A stretch of DNA of 64,000 nt from Paraburkholderia sartisoli (GTDB taxonomy: Bacteria > Pseudomonadota > Gammaproteobacteria > Burkholderiales > Burkholderiaceae), in assembly GCF_900107685.1 (NCBI RefSeq), contig NZ_FNRQ01000001.1, positions 1-64,000 of the forward strand. The letters are read 5' to 3'. The notes beneath the pieces are model-generated. The model worked only from the letters and a program-made list of their open reading frames with translations. It was not told where the DNA came from and searched no databases. Within the stretch, counting starts at the first letter, position 1. Each line of letters opens with the position of its first letter. Both the position numbers and the translations under genes were made by a program. Shown here piece by piece: positions 27,435 through 37,338 of the stretch.

Positions 27435-28097
27435 TTGAATATTCCCGCACACGCACCGCTGCATCTGCTTCATCAGGTCGCCGTCGGCACCCTGGCCACG
27501 CATGCGCGTCAGCCTCAAGGGTATCCCTATCCGACCGTCCTGCCGTTCGCACCCGATGCGCATCACCGGCCGATGATCCTCGTCAGCCGGCTCGCGGAAC
27601 ATACGCGCAACCTGCAGGCCGACCCGCGCGCCGGGTTCCTGGTCGTGCATGCACCCGAAGGCGACGTGCTGAACAGCCCGCGCGTCACGCTGCTCGGGGC
27701 TTTCGAAGCGGTCGATCCCGCGCCGGAACGCGTGCGGCGCTATCTGCGCTATCACCCGGACGCCGGACAGTATCTGGCGCTTGGCGATTTCACGTTCTGG
27801 CAGATGTCGCTGGAGCGGATCCGCTATATCGGCGGCTTTGGCGCGATGGGCTGGCTCGACGCAAGCGATCTCGATCCGCTCGATCCGCTCTCACCGGATG
27901 AAGAATCCGCGCTGACGGAATTCTTTGATCACCATCCGGGGCGCGGCGGCGAACTCGAGCTTGCGGGCATCGACCGTTATGGCGTCGACCTGAAAATCGG
28001 CGGCCATCGCACGCGCTTTATGTTCGACGCGCCGAAAATGGATTCCACGAGCCTGCACGACGCACTGGCGGATTGCATCGAGCGACACGCCGATTAA
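27435..28097 (+). CDS. HugZ-like pyridoxamine 5'-phosphate oxidase-fold protein
   Basis: A 220-residue protein with a split-barrel flavin/haem-binding fold (residues about 10-130: ATLATHARQPQGYPYPTVLP, ILVSRLAEHTRNLQADPRAG) and a C-terminal DUF2470-like domain (ELELAGIDRYGVDLKIGG). This arrangement is that of HugZ-type haem-degrading or related oxidases. The start is a TTG at 27435 with GAGG upstream; no ATG is available before the conserved N-terminus. A role in haem use is inferred from the fold only; no haem-uptake genes are nearby. Confidence 0.82.
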   Translation: MNIPAHAPLHLLHQVAVGTLATHARQPQGYPYPTVLPFAPDAHHRPMILVSRLAEHTRNLQADPRAGFLVVHAPEGDVLNSPRVTLLGAFEAVDPAPERVRRYLRYHPDAGQYLALGDFTFWQMSLERIRYIGGFGAMGWLDASDLDPLDPLSPDEESALTEFFDHHPGRGGELELAGIDRYGVDLKIGGHRTRFMFDAPKMDSTSLHDALADCIERHAD

Positions 28098-28498
28098 ATG
28101 CCTTGTTTCGGGAAAACACCTAAACAAACAGTTTGAAGGTTAGCGCCCGCGCCGCTATTTACCTTGATATTAGAGAAAGTTCTCATGGCGTGAAATGTTC
28201 CGGTTAAATATTCGGATTTATTTTCATGGCCTGGGAGGTAACCCGATATTCACGGGATGACCCGTACTCTTCTTCAGGGAAATATGAATTGTCATCAGAT
28301 GCCAGATTCGTGAACGTGAAGGCGGTACGTGAAGCATTCTGAAACAGGCAATAATAATTTTCTTCAACGGCTTTTCTCCCGTTTCTATTTTGTGTTAATC
28401 TCGCCAGCAAAATTCCGAGGCATGAACGCGTACAAACACCCACAAGCAGCGAGCGGGCAAAAGACCGGTAGCTGATTAACCGAACGACAAGGGAATCT
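28098..28498. promoter_or_regulatory. AT-rich upstream region of the H-NS-like gene
   Basis: About 400 bases, markedly more AT-rich than the surroundings, as is common before H-NS-family genes that regulate themselves. Short frames in it look non-coding. AAGGGA lies four bases before the H-NS start codon. Confidence 0.45.
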
Positions 28499-28798
28499 AT
28501 GTCTTCCTACAAGGAACTACTCGCTCAGCGAGAGAAGCTGGAAAAGCAGATCGAAGAAGCGAAGTCGCGTGAATATGCGGAAGTGCTGAACGAAATCAAG
28601 CAGAAAATGGCCGACTACGGCATTACCCTTGCCGAGCTCGGTGGCGGTCGTGGCAAGGCGGCGAAGGTTGGCCGTCCGCGCGCCGGCGTGGCGCCGAAAT
28701 ATCGCGATCCGGATAGCGGCAGCACCTGGTCCGGCCGTGGCAAGCCGCCGCGCTGGATTGCAGGCAAGGATCGCGAAAAGTTTCTGATCGCACGATAA
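28499..28798 (+). CDS. H-NS family nucleoid-associated protein
   Basis: A 99-residue DNA-binding protein. Residues 1-50 form a coiled-coil oligomerisation helix (YKELLAQREKLEKQIEEAKS). A basic linker (GRGKAAKVGRPRAG) leads to the C-terminal DNA-binding domain with GSTWSGRGKPPRWI, the H-NS consensus of beta- and gammaproteobacteria (the TWSGRG loop inserts in the minor groove of AT-rich DNA). It silences transferred AT-rich genes. Single gene, closed by a terminator. Confidence 0.95.
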   Translation: MSSYKELLAQREKLEKQIEEAKSREYAEVLNEIKQKMADYGITLAELGGGRGKAAKVGRPRAGVAPKYRDPDSGSTWSGRGKPPRWIAGKDREKFLIAR

Positions 28799-28864
28799 GC
28801 ACAGCCAGTTTCGACCGGTTGCCGTGCAGGGTTCGAATCGCTAAACGATTACCGCAACCGGGAA

Positions 28865-28896
28865 AACCGCGCTACCGCAAGGAGCGCGGTTTTTTA
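28865..28896 (+). terminator. Terminator of the H-NS-like gene
   Basis: AACCGCGCT and AGCGCGGTT pair around nine bases and are followed by a run of T residues, about 70 bases past the stop. Confidence 0.88.
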
Positions 28897-29078
28897 TTGC
28901 CCGCGTTTTGACGCGTCGCTCACGCGCCACGCGCCTGGCATTGCTCTGGCGACCGGAATACGAATGCTTCGTGTTTTTATAACCGGCTGATTTAAAAGGG
29001 GAATTTTTTGATAATTAACTTCCGTGTCCCGCGATGCCCGGTAAAATAAACCCATTCAGTATTTTCCTTTCATTTTGT

Positions 29079-30338
29079 ATGCCGCTCACCGCCGTCGATT
29101 CTTCCGCCGAAAAACATCAGGTTGCACGCCGGAGCACGTCCGTCAGTATCGTGCTCAATGCCGTGCTGATGTCGCTCCAGATTGCGATTGGTGTGATTGC
29201 CCACTCGCAGGCGCTCGTTGCAGACGGCGTGCATTCGCTTGCCGATCTGGTTTCCGATTTCGTCGTGCTGTTCGCAAACCGGCATAGCGGTGCGAAACCC
29301 GACGCCGATCACAATTACGGCCACAGCCGCTATGAAACCGTGGCGTCGCTGTTTCTCGGCGGCTTGCTGATCGCCGTGGGCGTCGGCATGTTGTGGCGCG
29401 CCGGAACGCGTCTCGCCAGTCTCGACGATATCCCGGCCGTCCATATGAGCGCGTTCGTTGTCGCGGTGGTGGTGCTCGTTTCGAAGGAAAGCCTCTTTCG
29501 CTACATGCTGCGCGAAGCGAAACGCGTGCGCTCGGCCATGCTCGTCGCCAACGCGTGGCACGCGCGCTCGGACGCGGCGTCGTCGCTTGTCGTCGCGCTC
29601 GGCATTCTCGGCAGTCTCGCGGGTGTGCGTCTGCTCGATCCGATCGCGGCGGCGATCGTCGGCTTCATGGTTGCCCGCATGGGCTGGGTATTCGGCTGGG
29701 AGGCGCTTCAGGATCTGTCCGACCGCGCACTCGACGAAGCCTCCGCCGACGACGTGCGCGCGCTCCTGATGGCCACGCCCGGTGTGCGTGACGTGCATGA
29801 ACTGCGCACGCGCAAGATGGGCGACTTCGCGCTCGTCGACGCGCACATTCTGGTGGACCCGGGCATTTCGGTTTCGGAAGGGCATTACATCGCGGAATCG
29901 GCGCGCATCAGTGTGCTGAAAGACCAGCGCGTGCTCGATGCGCTGATTCACGTCGATCCTGAAAACGATGCGCTCGCGAGGCCACCCGTCAATCTGCCGC
30001 CGCGCGCGCAGGTCGTCGCCGCGATCGAAGCCGCGTTCGCGGCGCATCAGATGAAGCCGCAGGCGATCAACCTTCACTATCTCAGCACAGGACTGGACGT
30101 CGAGGTGACGCTGCCGCCCGCTACCGGCGACGGTCATGCGTCGGAGGGCGTCCAGCTTGCCGGGTCGCTCGATCTGGACGGCCTGAAGCGCAGGCTCGGC
30201 GCGCGCAGGTTGAGCGTCGCGCGGGCGCTGGCCGTTGTCGATGCGTCAGCGGCGCAATCGGGCGCTGCGGGTGGCGCGGATGAACGGATAGCGCCGGACG
30301 CGCAACGTCTCGAACACGAGCGTCACGACGCGGATTGA
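29079..30338 (+). CDS. Cation diffusion facilitator (CDF) family metal exporter
   Basis: A 419-residue inner-membrane exporter of divalent metals (Zn, Fe, Co, Mn class). Six membrane spans in the first 200 residues hold the metal-site residues: ALVADGVHSLADLVSDFVVL (span 2, two Asp), DADHNYGHSRYETVASLFLG, and NAWHARSDAASSLVVA (span 5, H and D). The C-terminal cytoplasmic part (HELRTRKMGDFALVDAHILV) is the metal-binding dimer domain. About 110 extra residues follow, including a second CDF-C-like segment. Start uncertain: ATG 29079 or ATG 29034, neither with a clear ribosome site. Confidence 0.92.
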   Translation: MPLTAVDSSAEKHQVARRSTSVSIVLNAVLMSLQIAIGVIAHSQALVADGVHSLADLVSDFVVLFANRHSGAKPDADHNYGHSRYETVASLFLGGLLIAVGVGMLWRAGTRLASLDDIPAVHMSAFVVAVVVLVSKESLFRYMLREAKRVRSAMLVANAWHARSDAASSLVVALGILGSLAGVRLLDPIAAAIVGFMVARMGWVFGWEALQDLSDRALDEASADDVRALLMATPGVRDVHELRTRKMGDFALVDAHILVDPGISVSEGHYIAESARISVLKDQRVLDALIHVDPENDALARPPVNLPPRAQVVAAIEAAFAAHQMKPQAINLHYLSTGLDVEVTLPPATGDGHASEGVQLAGSLDLDGLKRRLGARRLSVARALAVVDASAAQSGAAGGADERIAPDAQRLEHERHDAD

Positions 30339-30432
30339 ACCGGCCAACCGACCCAACCGCCCGGCCGCGCATGAGCCCAGCCGCGTGTCGCAATGCGAGG
30401 TTCAGTTCAAGGGCGCGGTGGCCGACGGCCGT

Positions 30433-30891
30433 TTAAAGCGGCAATTGCGTATCGAACTTGATTTCACGCAGCACGACGCTCGTGCGCACCTGTGCGACGG
30501 CGGGAATCTTGAAGATGCGCTCATGCAGAAACGCGTCGTACGCCTTGATGTCGGGTGCCACGATTTTAAGGATGTAGTCGGATTCGCCGGTTGTGCTGTA
30601 GCACTCGGTGACTTCGGGGCAGGTTGCGATCTCACGCTCGAACTGTTCGACGCCGCCTTCCGTGTGGCGCGTGAGATGGATGTGCGCGAGCGCGCAGACG
30701 TGCAGGCCAAGCTTCTCCCGATCGAGCAGCGCGGTGTAGCGCTGGATCACGCCGGACTGTTCCATATCCTTGATCCGGCGCCAGCACGGTGTGCTCGAAA
30801 GCCCGACCTGATCGGAGATTTCCTGCACGGAACGGCGTGCGTCGAGCTGCAAGAGGCGCAGGATTTTTTGCGAGAACGTATCGAGTGTCAA
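30433..30891 (-). CDS. Lrp/AsnC family transcriptional regulator
   Basis: A 152-residue feast/famine regulator. Residues 1-60 form the AsnC-type helix-turn-helix (KILRLLQLDARRSVQEISDQ, SSTPCWRRIKDMEQSGVI), and residues 65-150 the ligand-binding RAM domain (GVEQFEREIATCPEVTECYS, TGESDYILKIVAPDIKAYDA). I place the start at a TTG (30891) with GGAGG five bases upstream, which yields TLDTFSQKIL, the expected N-terminus; the only upstream ATG adds a non-conserved 23-residue head. Effector would be an amino acid. Target unknown; the divergent CDF or the adjacent exonuclease operon are not obvious targets. Confidence 0.9.
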   Translation of the reverse strand: MTLDTFSQKILRLLQLDARRSVQEISDQVGLSSTPCWRRIKDMEQSGVIQRYTALLDREKLGLHVCALAHIHLTRHTEGGVEQFEREIATCPEVTECYSTTGESDYILKIVAPDIKAYDAFLHERIFKIPAVAQVRTSVVLREIKFDTQLPL

Positions 30892-30989
30892 CTGCGCCTC
30901 CGTTTTTGCTTCGCCATGTCCCTGAATCTGAATGGTAGAGCCCACAAAAACGAAACGCAATGTAAAACGCGGTTGACGAGGGAGATTAC

Positions 30990-31616
30990 CTAATTTGCCG
31001 GTTCGTCGGCGACGTTTTGTCCTGAGGCGTCCCTATCAGCGGCTTGTGCAGCGGATTGTTGCGTGGCACGCAATTCCGCCAGCATGTTGCAGAAAAGGGC
31101 GCCCTGTTCGATCGCGTCGTCCAGCGCTACGTGGGTGTGCGGATGGTCGTCGAACCAGTGCTTCGGAAAGCGCGGTTTGATGCACTTGCGGTACGGCAGC
31201 CCCGTCATCGCGAACGCGAGCGTCTTGATATCGAGCGCAGACCACGAGAATGGGCAGCGCCCCGTGAAGCGCATCATGTACCAGAACATGAACGTGAAAT
31301 CGAAGCCCGCGGGCATCGCGACGAACACCGGCTTGCCTGGCAACGCTTCGACCCATTCGACGTAGGCATTGAGCGCCGCCTCGGGTTGCTGCAGGTCCTT
31401 GCGGCATGCCGCCCACGCGTCCGGCTGGGTTTGCCACCACGCGGCCTGCACCGGATGCGGCGCCGCGCCTTCCAGCAGTTCCAGGTTCGCGGAAAAAGTC
31501 GCGATCAGCTTTTTGTCGGCGGTGTAGGCCGCCGAGGCGAAACTCAACATGGAATGCGGACCGGGAATCGGGCCGTCCGCTTCGACATCCGTGCTCACAT
31601 AGATTTCGGCGGTCAT
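30990..31616 (-). CDS. DnaQ-like 3'-5' exonuclease (DEDDh)
   Basis: A 208-residue ribonuclease-T/DnaQ-fold protein. The acidic residues are present: D10 and E12 (STDVEADGP), D106 ([13 protein letters not shown]) and H162/D167 ([12 protein letters not shown]), which is the DEDDh pattern. It would remove nucleotides from single-stranded DNA or RNA ends. Its start overlaps the stop of the upstream metallo-hydrolase gene as ATGA. A short polar tail ([17 protein letters not shown]) ends the protein. The pairing with a glyoxalase-II-like hydrolase does not reveal a pathway. Confidence 0.88.
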   Translation of the reverse strand: MTAEIYVSTDVEADGPIPGPHSMLSFASAAYTADKKLIATFSANLELLEGAAPHPVQAAWWQTQPDAWAACRKDLQQPEAALNAYVEWVEALPGKPVFVAMPAGFDFTFMFWYMMRFTGRCPFSWSALDIKTLAFAMTGLPYRKCIKPRFPKHWFDDHPHTHVALDDAIEQGALFCNMLAELRATQQSAAQAADRDASGQNVADEPAN

Positions 31617-32257
31617 GCGCTGGCTCCGTCCGCGACGTACGGATTCGTGCGACGTTCGGCGCCGAACGTCGACGTGGGTCCGTGACCGGGGACGAACGTC
31701 ACGTCGTCACCGAGCGGCCAGAGTTTTTCGCGGATCGCGCGGATCAGCTCGCCGTGGTTGCCGCGCGGAAAATCGGTGCGGCCGATCGAACCGGCGAACA
31801 GCACGTCGCCGACGATCGCAAGCCGGTGCCCGCGGCTGAAGAAAACCACATGGCCCGGCGTATGCCCCGGGCAGTGGTAAACCTCGAGCGTTTCATTGCC
31901 GAAGCTCACGGTTTCGCCGTCCTGCAGCCAGCGGTCGGGCACGAACGCCTGCGCCGCCGGAAAGCCGAAGCGCGCGCTCTGTGCCGGCAACTGGTCGATC
32001 CAGAAACGCTCGTCTTCATGCGGACCCTCGATCTTCACGCCGTAATGATCGGCCAGCGTTTTCGCGCCGGCGCAGTGATCGATATGGCCGTGGGTGAGCA
32101 GCACCTTTTCGACCGTCACGTTCTGCCGCCCGACTTCCCGCTGGATGATGTCGAGATCGCCGCCCGGATCGACGACGACGGCGCGCCCGGTCGCTTCGCA
32201 GACAAGCAGTGAACTGTTCTGCTGGAACGGGGTGACAGGAATCAGGGTGACTTTCAT
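31613..32257 (-). CDS. MBL-fold metallo-hydrolase (YcbL-like, glyoxalase II family)
   Basis: A 214-residue zinc hydrolase. The HxHxDH motif THGHIDH is at residues 55-61, further metal ligands occur in CPGHTPGH and [20 protein letters not shown], and [19 protein letters not shown] closes the fold. It resembles E. coli YcbL, a type II glyoxalase that cleaves S-lactoylglutathione. ATG 32257 gives [19 protein letters not shown], the conserved start; the longer frame upstream is not. First gene of a two-gene operon with the exonuclease. Confidence 0.9.
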   Translation of the reverse strand: MKVTLIPVTPFQQNSSLLVCEATGRAVVVDPGGDLDIIQREVGRQNVTVEKVLLTHGHIDHCAGAKTLADHYGVKIEGPHEDERFWIDQLPAQSARFGFPAAQAFVPDRWLQDGETVSFGNETLEVYHCPGHTPGHVVFFSRGHRLAIVGDVLFAGSIGRTDFPRGNHGELIRAIREKLWPLGDDVTFVPGHGPTSTFGAERRTNPYVADGASA

Positions 32258-32881
32258 AGGGACGCGAGGCCGCTGCAAAACCCCGATTGTACCGGCCGCC
32301 GGAAGCCGCCGCCGCCCGGCCAGATGGCATATCGACAATGCCTGTTTTTGCACCCATAGTGAAAATGAATGACGGATTGGGGCTGTCCGGGGCGCGGAAG
32401 ATATGTTTTCGGTATAATGCGCCCATCATGCACGGAAGCCGTGCTGTCAATTGGCGATATGTCACCTTTTTTGATCGGGTGTTTTAGTCGCGTCAAGTTT
32501 GTGCCGTGCTGTTTTGACGGCAAATCAAGCATCGACTGAGGTCGATGCGCACGTCTTGTCCAGCCAGGCGCAACGCGTCTGCAACGGCCTAGCTGCCGTG
32601 CCGCTGGATGGGGCCTACGCCGCCGTTCCTGCCCGCCTTTCATGGCGCGCAAGAACGTGATTGCCACGTTCGATGGCGGCTTGTGGGGTCTGGTCAGGCT
32701 GCCGGGGACAGGTTGCGCCAGACGTGAAAACTAACCGTGCGGTAGCGGCAGAGTATGTCGCATCCGGGCTTTCAAAGCTCTGCGCAAAAAGGCGCAGCGT
32801 TTTGCTTTGCCCTTGCCGCCGGAGTCGCAGGCAACTCGCAGCGATCGCGAGATGCGGCTCGACAATGTGAATACACGTCTT
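32258..32881. promoter_or_regulatory. Long intergenic region with a TATAAT box
   Basis: About 620 bases between divergent genes. TATAAT at 32413-32418 on the plus strand could be a -10 box; it is followed by a short hairpin (GCACGG/CCGTGC near 32430). The untranslated stretch from there to the RlpA gene would be about 450 bases and carries no convincing protein. A leader RNA or small RNA is possible but none of the known families was recognised. Confidence 0.35.
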
Positions 32882-33490
32882 ATGAATACTCGACTACCCC
32901 GACGTATCGGGAGTCTTTTGGCTTTTCTGGTCATGACCGGGTGCGCGATGCCGCCAGGTCCGGCCACCCAGACCAGCGGCGCGCCGCTGGCCACGAAGGA
33001 TGCGCGCACGGCCAGCAACGGCGCGCCACAATCGTTCGGCAAGACTACGACCTTCGACAATCCGTCCGCCGACAGCGGCAAGTCGCTCGCCGACGCCGCG
33101 CCGATCGACGACAAGAGCCCCGACGTTTCGGATTTCCATCAGACTGGACGGGCCTCGTGGTATGGCCGCTTCTTCCATGGCCGCAAGACGGCCAATGGCG
33201 AGCGCTATAACATGCACGCGCTTACCGCGGCCCACAAGACGCTGCCGCTCGGTTCCTACGTTCGTGTGACGAATCCGGCGACGTCGCGCTCGGTCGTGGT
33301 TCGCATCAACGACCGCGGTCCGTTCGTGCGCGGCCGTGTGATCGATCTTTCGTATGCGGCCGCGACGGCGCTCGACATGGCGCACGTGGGCACCGCGCGC
33401 GTGACGATCGAAGGGTTGTCGCCGCAGGAAGCGCGCGTCGAGCTGAACAAGGAAACGCTGGCTATGAATTCCTCCGGCGCGGACAAGTAA
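32882..33490 (+). CDS. rlpA: RlpA-like septal ring lytic transglycosylase lipoprotein
   Basis: A 202-residue outer-membrane lipoprotein. The signal [20 protein letters not shown] ends at the lipobox VMTGC. The double-psi beta-barrel lies at residues about 85-175: [20 protein letters not shown] then [18 protein letters not shown] and [20 protein letters not shown], the canonical RlpA signatures (conserved H and D). It cleaves denuded glycan strands at the division septum. There is no SPOR domain, so it is shorter than the E. coli protein. The start could also be ATG 32852. Confidence 0.92.
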   Translation: MNTRLPRRIGSLLAFLVMTGCAMPPGPATQTSGAPLATKDARTASNGAPQSFGKTTTFDNPSADSGKSLADAAPIDDKSPDVSDFHQTGRASWYGRFFHGRKTANGERYNMHALTAAHKTLPLGSYVRVTNPATSRSVVVRINDRGPFVRGRVIDLSYAAATALDMAHVGTARVTIEGLSPQEARVELNKETLAMNSSGADK

Positions 33491-33543
33491 GCCGGAAGTG
33501 CGCGCTCGCTGAACCCGTGTCAGCGGGTGAATGCTTCAACGAA

Positions 33544-33563
33544 GGGCCGCCGCTGTGCGGCCC
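33544..33563 (+). terminator. Hairpin between the convergent rlpA and rsmI genes
   Basis: GGGCCGC and GCGGCCC pair around six bases, followed on the plus strand by CTAGTCTTTT. It abuts the rsmI stop codon. A likely weak terminator for rlpA. Confidence 0.45.
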
Positions 33564-34436
33564 CTAGTCTTTTCTGAGCGCAAGCGCGCGCGTGTACAGC
33601 GCGTTGCGCGACGCGCCCGTGATGGCGGCCGCCACTTTCGCGGCGCTGCTCACCGACATTTCTTCCATCAGGATGCCGAGCAGGGCATCGTGATCGGTCT
33701 CGCCTGACGCTTCGCGCGGCGCGCCTTCCACCACCACCACGAACTCGCCACGTTGACGGTTCGGATCGGCCACGAGCCACGTTGGCCCTTCGGCCAGGGT
33801 GCAGCGATGCAGCGACTCATGTAACTTCGTCAGCTCACGTGCAATGAGCAGCCGGCGGCTGCCGCCGAATGCTTCGGCGAGCGCCTCGACGGTTTCGACG
33901 ATGCGATGCGGCGCCTCGTAGAACACCAGCGCGTGCGGGTAAGCGGCAAGTTCGGCGAGCGCGGTTGCGCGCTGTTTTGCCTTGGGCGGCAGAAAGCCGA
34001 TAAACGAAAACGTGGCGACCCAGTCGCCCGCGGCGCTCAGTGCCGTGGCAAGCGCGCTTGCGCCTGGCAGTGGAATGACGGGATAGCCGGCTTCGCGCAC
34101 CGCATCGACGAGTTTTGCGCCCGGGTCCGAAATGCCTGGCGTGCCCGCATCCGACACGCAGGCTACGCGTTCGCCCGCCTGCAGGTGCTCGATCACGCGG
34201 TGCGCGGCGGCGCTTTCGTTGTGCTGATGCACGGCAATGAGCGGCTTCGAGATGCCGTAGCGCGCGAGGAGCTGGCCGGTGTTGCGTGTGTCCTCGGCGG
34301 CGATGCGGTCCACGAGTCCAAGCACGTGCAGTGCGCGCACCGTGATGTCGGCCACGTTGCCGATCGGTGTCGCGACGACATACAGCGCGGCGGCGGGATA
34401 GTGCTGCCCTTGCGCAAGTTCGGTGAGAGGAGTCAT
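33564..34436 (-). CDS. rsmI: 16S rRNA (cytidine1402-2'-O)-methyltransferase
   Basis: A 290-residue SAM-dependent enzyme of the tetrapyrrole-methylase fold that methylates C1402 of 16S rRNA. Characteristic segments: [20 protein letters not shown] (residues about 20-40), [37 protein letters not shown] (SAM site) and [13 protein letters not shown] 34436 is used; it shares the palindrome CATG with an ATG of the divergent yraN frame. Gene order rsmI / yraN / diaA / BON lipoprotein is conserved with E. coli. Confidence 0.96.
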   Translation of the reverse strand: MTPLTELAQGQHYPAAALYVVATPIGNVADITVRALHVLGLVDRIAAEDTRNTGQLLARYGISKPLIAVHQHNESAAAHRVIEHLQAGERVACVSDAGTPGISDPGAKLVDAVREAGYPVIPLPGASALATALSAAGDWVATFSFIGFLPPKAKQRATALAELAAYPHALVFYEAPHRIVETVEALAEAFGGSRRLLIARELTKLHESLHRCTLAEGPTWLVADPNRQRGEFVVVVEGAPREASGETDHDALLGILMEEMSVSSAAKVAAAITGASRNALYTRALALRKD

Positions 34437-34473
34437 GAAGCAGAAGACACAGACAGACGAAGCAAGGCCGACA

Positions 34474-34914
34474 TTGTGCCACGCGCGGCCCCCGGTTCCG
34501 GGGCGCACGCGCGAGCTCGCCGGTGCGCCCCGCGCCGTGGACAACTTTTCGGGATACCGGCGGTCCAACGTCGTCGGAGCGGCATTCGAAGCCCACGCGC
34601 TTGGTTTTCTGCAACGTCAGCGCCTGCGTTTCGTCGCGCGCAACGTGTTGTGCCGGGGCGGCGAGATCGACCTCGTGATGCGCGATCGCGATGGCACGCT
34701 GGTGTTCGTCGAGGTTCGCGCGCGCAGCCAGCGGCGCCATGGCGGCGCGGCGGCGAGCGTCGGGTGGCAAAAAAAGCGGCGTATCGTGCATGCTGCGCAG
34801 CACTATCTGGCAACGCGCACGTCAGGTACCGCTGCGTGCCGCTTCGACGTGATTGCATTCGAGGCCGGGCGGCTCGTGTGGCTGCGCGACGCGTTTCGCG
34901 CCGACGAAGTGTGA
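34474..34914 (+). CDS. yraN: YraN (UPF0102) family endonuclease-like protein
   Basis: A 146-residue protein of the Holliday-junction-resolvase-like fold. The core is [20 protein letters not shown], then [20 protein letters not shown] with the acidic residues of a PD-(D/E)xK active site, and FVEVRARS. I prefer the TTG start at 34474 because AAGG lies six bases upstream; an ATG at 34435 is possible but would directly overlap the rsmI start codon and has only a two-base spacing to GAGGAG. Function in the cell is not known; the neighbouring diaA points to a DNA-linked role. Confidence 0.88.
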   Translation: MCHARPPVPGRTRELAGAPRAVDNFSGYRRSNVVGAAFEAHALGFLQRQRLRFVARNVLCRGGEIDLVMRDRDGTLVFVEVRARSQRRHGGAAASVGWQKKRRIVHAAQHYLATRTSGTAACRFDVIAFEAGRLVWLRDAFRADEV

Positions 34915-35048
34915 GCGAACGTTCTGATTGCGCGCCTGAGTACGCTAAACTTGCGAACGCGTGCGGCGCCGGCATTGTTTTGCGCGCTGGTGTCCCCAGG
35001 ATGGCTGTTCGCATCGCACGCGCTGAACCGGTTGCCGGAACCCTGTGA

Positions 35049-35693
<645 letters not shown>

Positions 35694-35711
35694 TTTAAGG
35701 GGAACGGGTTG

Positions 35712-36512
35712 ATGAGCGCATTCCGCGTCAAGAAAACACTGGTGAGAACTGTCCTCGTGGTCGGTTTTGCGGCGGGGCTCTCCGCGACCCTGCAGGGCTG
35801 CTTCCTGGCCGTGGCGGGTGCGGCGGGTGGCGGCGCGCTGGTGGCCACGGATCGTCGCACGCTGGGCGCGCAGACCGAAGATCGCGAGATTCAGGTGAAG
35901 GCACTCACGCAGATCAATGACAACGTGCCGGACTCGTCGCATATCAACGTGACCGTGTACAACCGTCGTGTACTGATCACCGGCGAAGTGCCGGACGACG
36001 CGTCGAAGCAGAAGGCCGAAGCCGTCGTGCGCAATATCAACAACGTGAACGCGATCATCAACGAACTGGCGATTGCGCCGGCAAGCTCGTTCTCGTCGCG
36101 CACGAACGACACGTATCTGGAAGGCCGTGTGAAGACGGCGCTGATTGCCGAAAAGGACATCTCGGCGAACAACTACAAGGTCGTCTGCGAGCGGGGCAAT
36201 ATCTATCTGATGGGCCTCGTTACCGTTGACGAAGGCAACCATGGCGCGGACGTCGCGAGCCGCGTGTCGGGTGTCACGCAGGTGGTGAAGGTGTTCCAGT
36301 ACATCCAGCCGCAGGAAGCCGCGGCGGCCACAGCCGCGGCATCGGCCGCCGCGAGCGGGACGGGCGCGGTGCAAACGTCGGCCACCGCTCCGACCGTCGG
36401 CGCGGTGCCGGACTCGTCGGTCACTTCGCGTCCGCTCGACACGCAGTCGCCGGCGCCCGTCACGAATTCGAGTGCGGTGCATCCGGGTAATCCGAAGGCA
36501 ACCACGCCGTGA
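35712..36512 (+). CDS. dolP: BON-domain outer-membrane lipoprotein (DolP/YraP-like)
   Basis: A 266-residue lipoprotein with two BON domains. The signal ends at LQGC (lipobox near residue 29). BON 1 is at about residues 57-120 (DNVPDSSHINVTVYNRRVLI, TGEVPDDASKQKAEAVVRNI), BON 2 at 130-195 (TALIAEKDISANNYKVVCER). The 70-residue C-terminal tail is Ala/Ser/Thr/Pro-rich and not found in short DolP proteins. DolP supports outer-membrane integrity. AAGGGG precedes a TTG/ATG pair; I use the ATG. Its end overlaps the next gene as GTGA. Confidence 0.9.
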   Translation: MSAFRVKKTLVRTVLVVGFAAGLSATLQGCFLAVAGAAGGGALVATDRRTLGAQTEDREIQVKALTQINDNVPDSSHINVTVYNRRVLITGEVPDDASKQKAEAVVRNINNVNAIINELAIAPASSFSSRTNDTYLEGRVKTALIAEKDISANNYKVVCERGNIYLMGLVTVDEGNHGADVASRVSGVTQVVKVFQYIQPQEAAAATAAASAAASGTGAVQTSATAPTVGAVPDSSVTSRPLDTQSPAPVTNSSAVHPGNPKATTP

Positions 36513-36886
36513 AGACGACTGATCGCCGGACGCGCGGCAGACTGGCCGTGATTGCCGCGTGCGTTGGCGTCAGCCTTGCCGGATCGCTTTTTGTGCCGGC
36601 ATCGGCGCTTGCAGCCGATACGCCGCGCGGGTTGGTCGTCGCGCGGGGTAACGCGTGCATGGGGTGCCACGCCGTCGACCGCAAGCTCGTCGGGCCGTCG
36701 TTCCAGCAGATTGCAAGCAGGTACAAGGGCGACCCGCTCGCGACCACGAAACTCGTGAAGAAAGTGAAAGACGGGGGCTCCGGCGTCTGGGGCGCGATTC
36801 CGATGCCGTCTCACCCGTCGATGAGCGATGCGGATGTCCGCTCGGTGGTCGAGTGGGTGCTGGCCGGTGCGCCTTCGTCGAAATGA
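36509..36886 (+). CDS. Periplasmic class I cytochrome c
   Basis: A 125-residue c5-like cytochrome. The signal peptide ends near ASALA-AD (residue 36). Haem is bound at C50-M-G-C53-H54 (NACMGCHAVD), and the axial Met lies in AIPMPSHPSM, followed by the C-terminal helix VRSVVEWVLAG. GTG start at 36509 overlaps the stop of the BON lipoprotein gene, implying coupling. It shuttles electrons in the periplasm; its oxidase partner is not in this window. Confidence 0.93.
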   Translation: MKTTDRRTRGRLAVIAACVGVSLAGSLFVPASALAADTPRGLVVARGNACMGCHAVDRKLVGPSFQQIASRYKGDPLATTKLVKKVKDGGSGVWGAIPMPSHPSMSDADVRSVVEWVLAGAPSSK

Positions 36887-36953
36887 TCGGGCGCGAGGCG
36901 GACTGGCGGTGCAGCAAAACGAAAAAGCCTTGTGCTAGAATCGATGGGTCGTT

Positions 36954-37029
<76 letters not shown>

Positions 37030-37038
37030 ACGAATATC

Positions 37039-37073
37039 AAGGGGTTACAGGTAATTTGCCTGTAACCCCTTTT
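37039..37073 (+). terminator. Terminator after tRNA-Ala
   Basis: AAGGGGTTACAGG and CCTGTAACCCCTT form a perfect 13-bp stem around seven bases and are followed by T residues, ten bases after the tRNA CCA end. Confidence 0.9.
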
Positions 37074-37338
37074 CATTTCTGGCAACCATGTAACCGGAGG
37101 AACGGGTCAACGCAACGCCAACCAGGTCCACGTGCATGACGTGCTGTACTGCACGCCAGGTGAGGTCTGCATTTGATCCCTCACGTCGCGGCAACAGGGC
37201 GGTTGTCGTCGAGTAACTCCCGCACCCGCGCCCGTGCTTGTCGCACACGCCGCTGGCTGACCTCTGATGGCGACGTCAATGACACACAGTTCACTGACGC
37301 ACCCAAACCGGAGTATGGCGAGTACACCGGTGAAAGAT
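37072..37338. other. Gene-free stretch between the tRNA terminator and the pilus locus
   Basis: About 265 bases. No integrase or attachment duplication was recognised, although tRNA 3' flanks are common integration sites. Short frames on both strands look spurious. Confidence 0.4.

Noticed and set aside
28204..28443. A 79-codon minus-strand frame upstream of the H-NS gene
   Set aside because: No ribosome site, no family features, and the AT-rich stretch is better explained as regulatory DNA.
32400..32880. RNase P RNA or another housekeeping RNA near rsmI
   Set aside because: The conserved RNase P segments (such as GAGGAAAGTCCGGGCT) do not occur, and no 6S or tmRNA hallmarks are visible.
37030..37338. 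Possible genomic island attachment next to tRNA-Ala
   Set aside because: No integrase and no repeat of the tRNA 3' end were seen within the window; the hairpin after the tRNA is a normal terminator.
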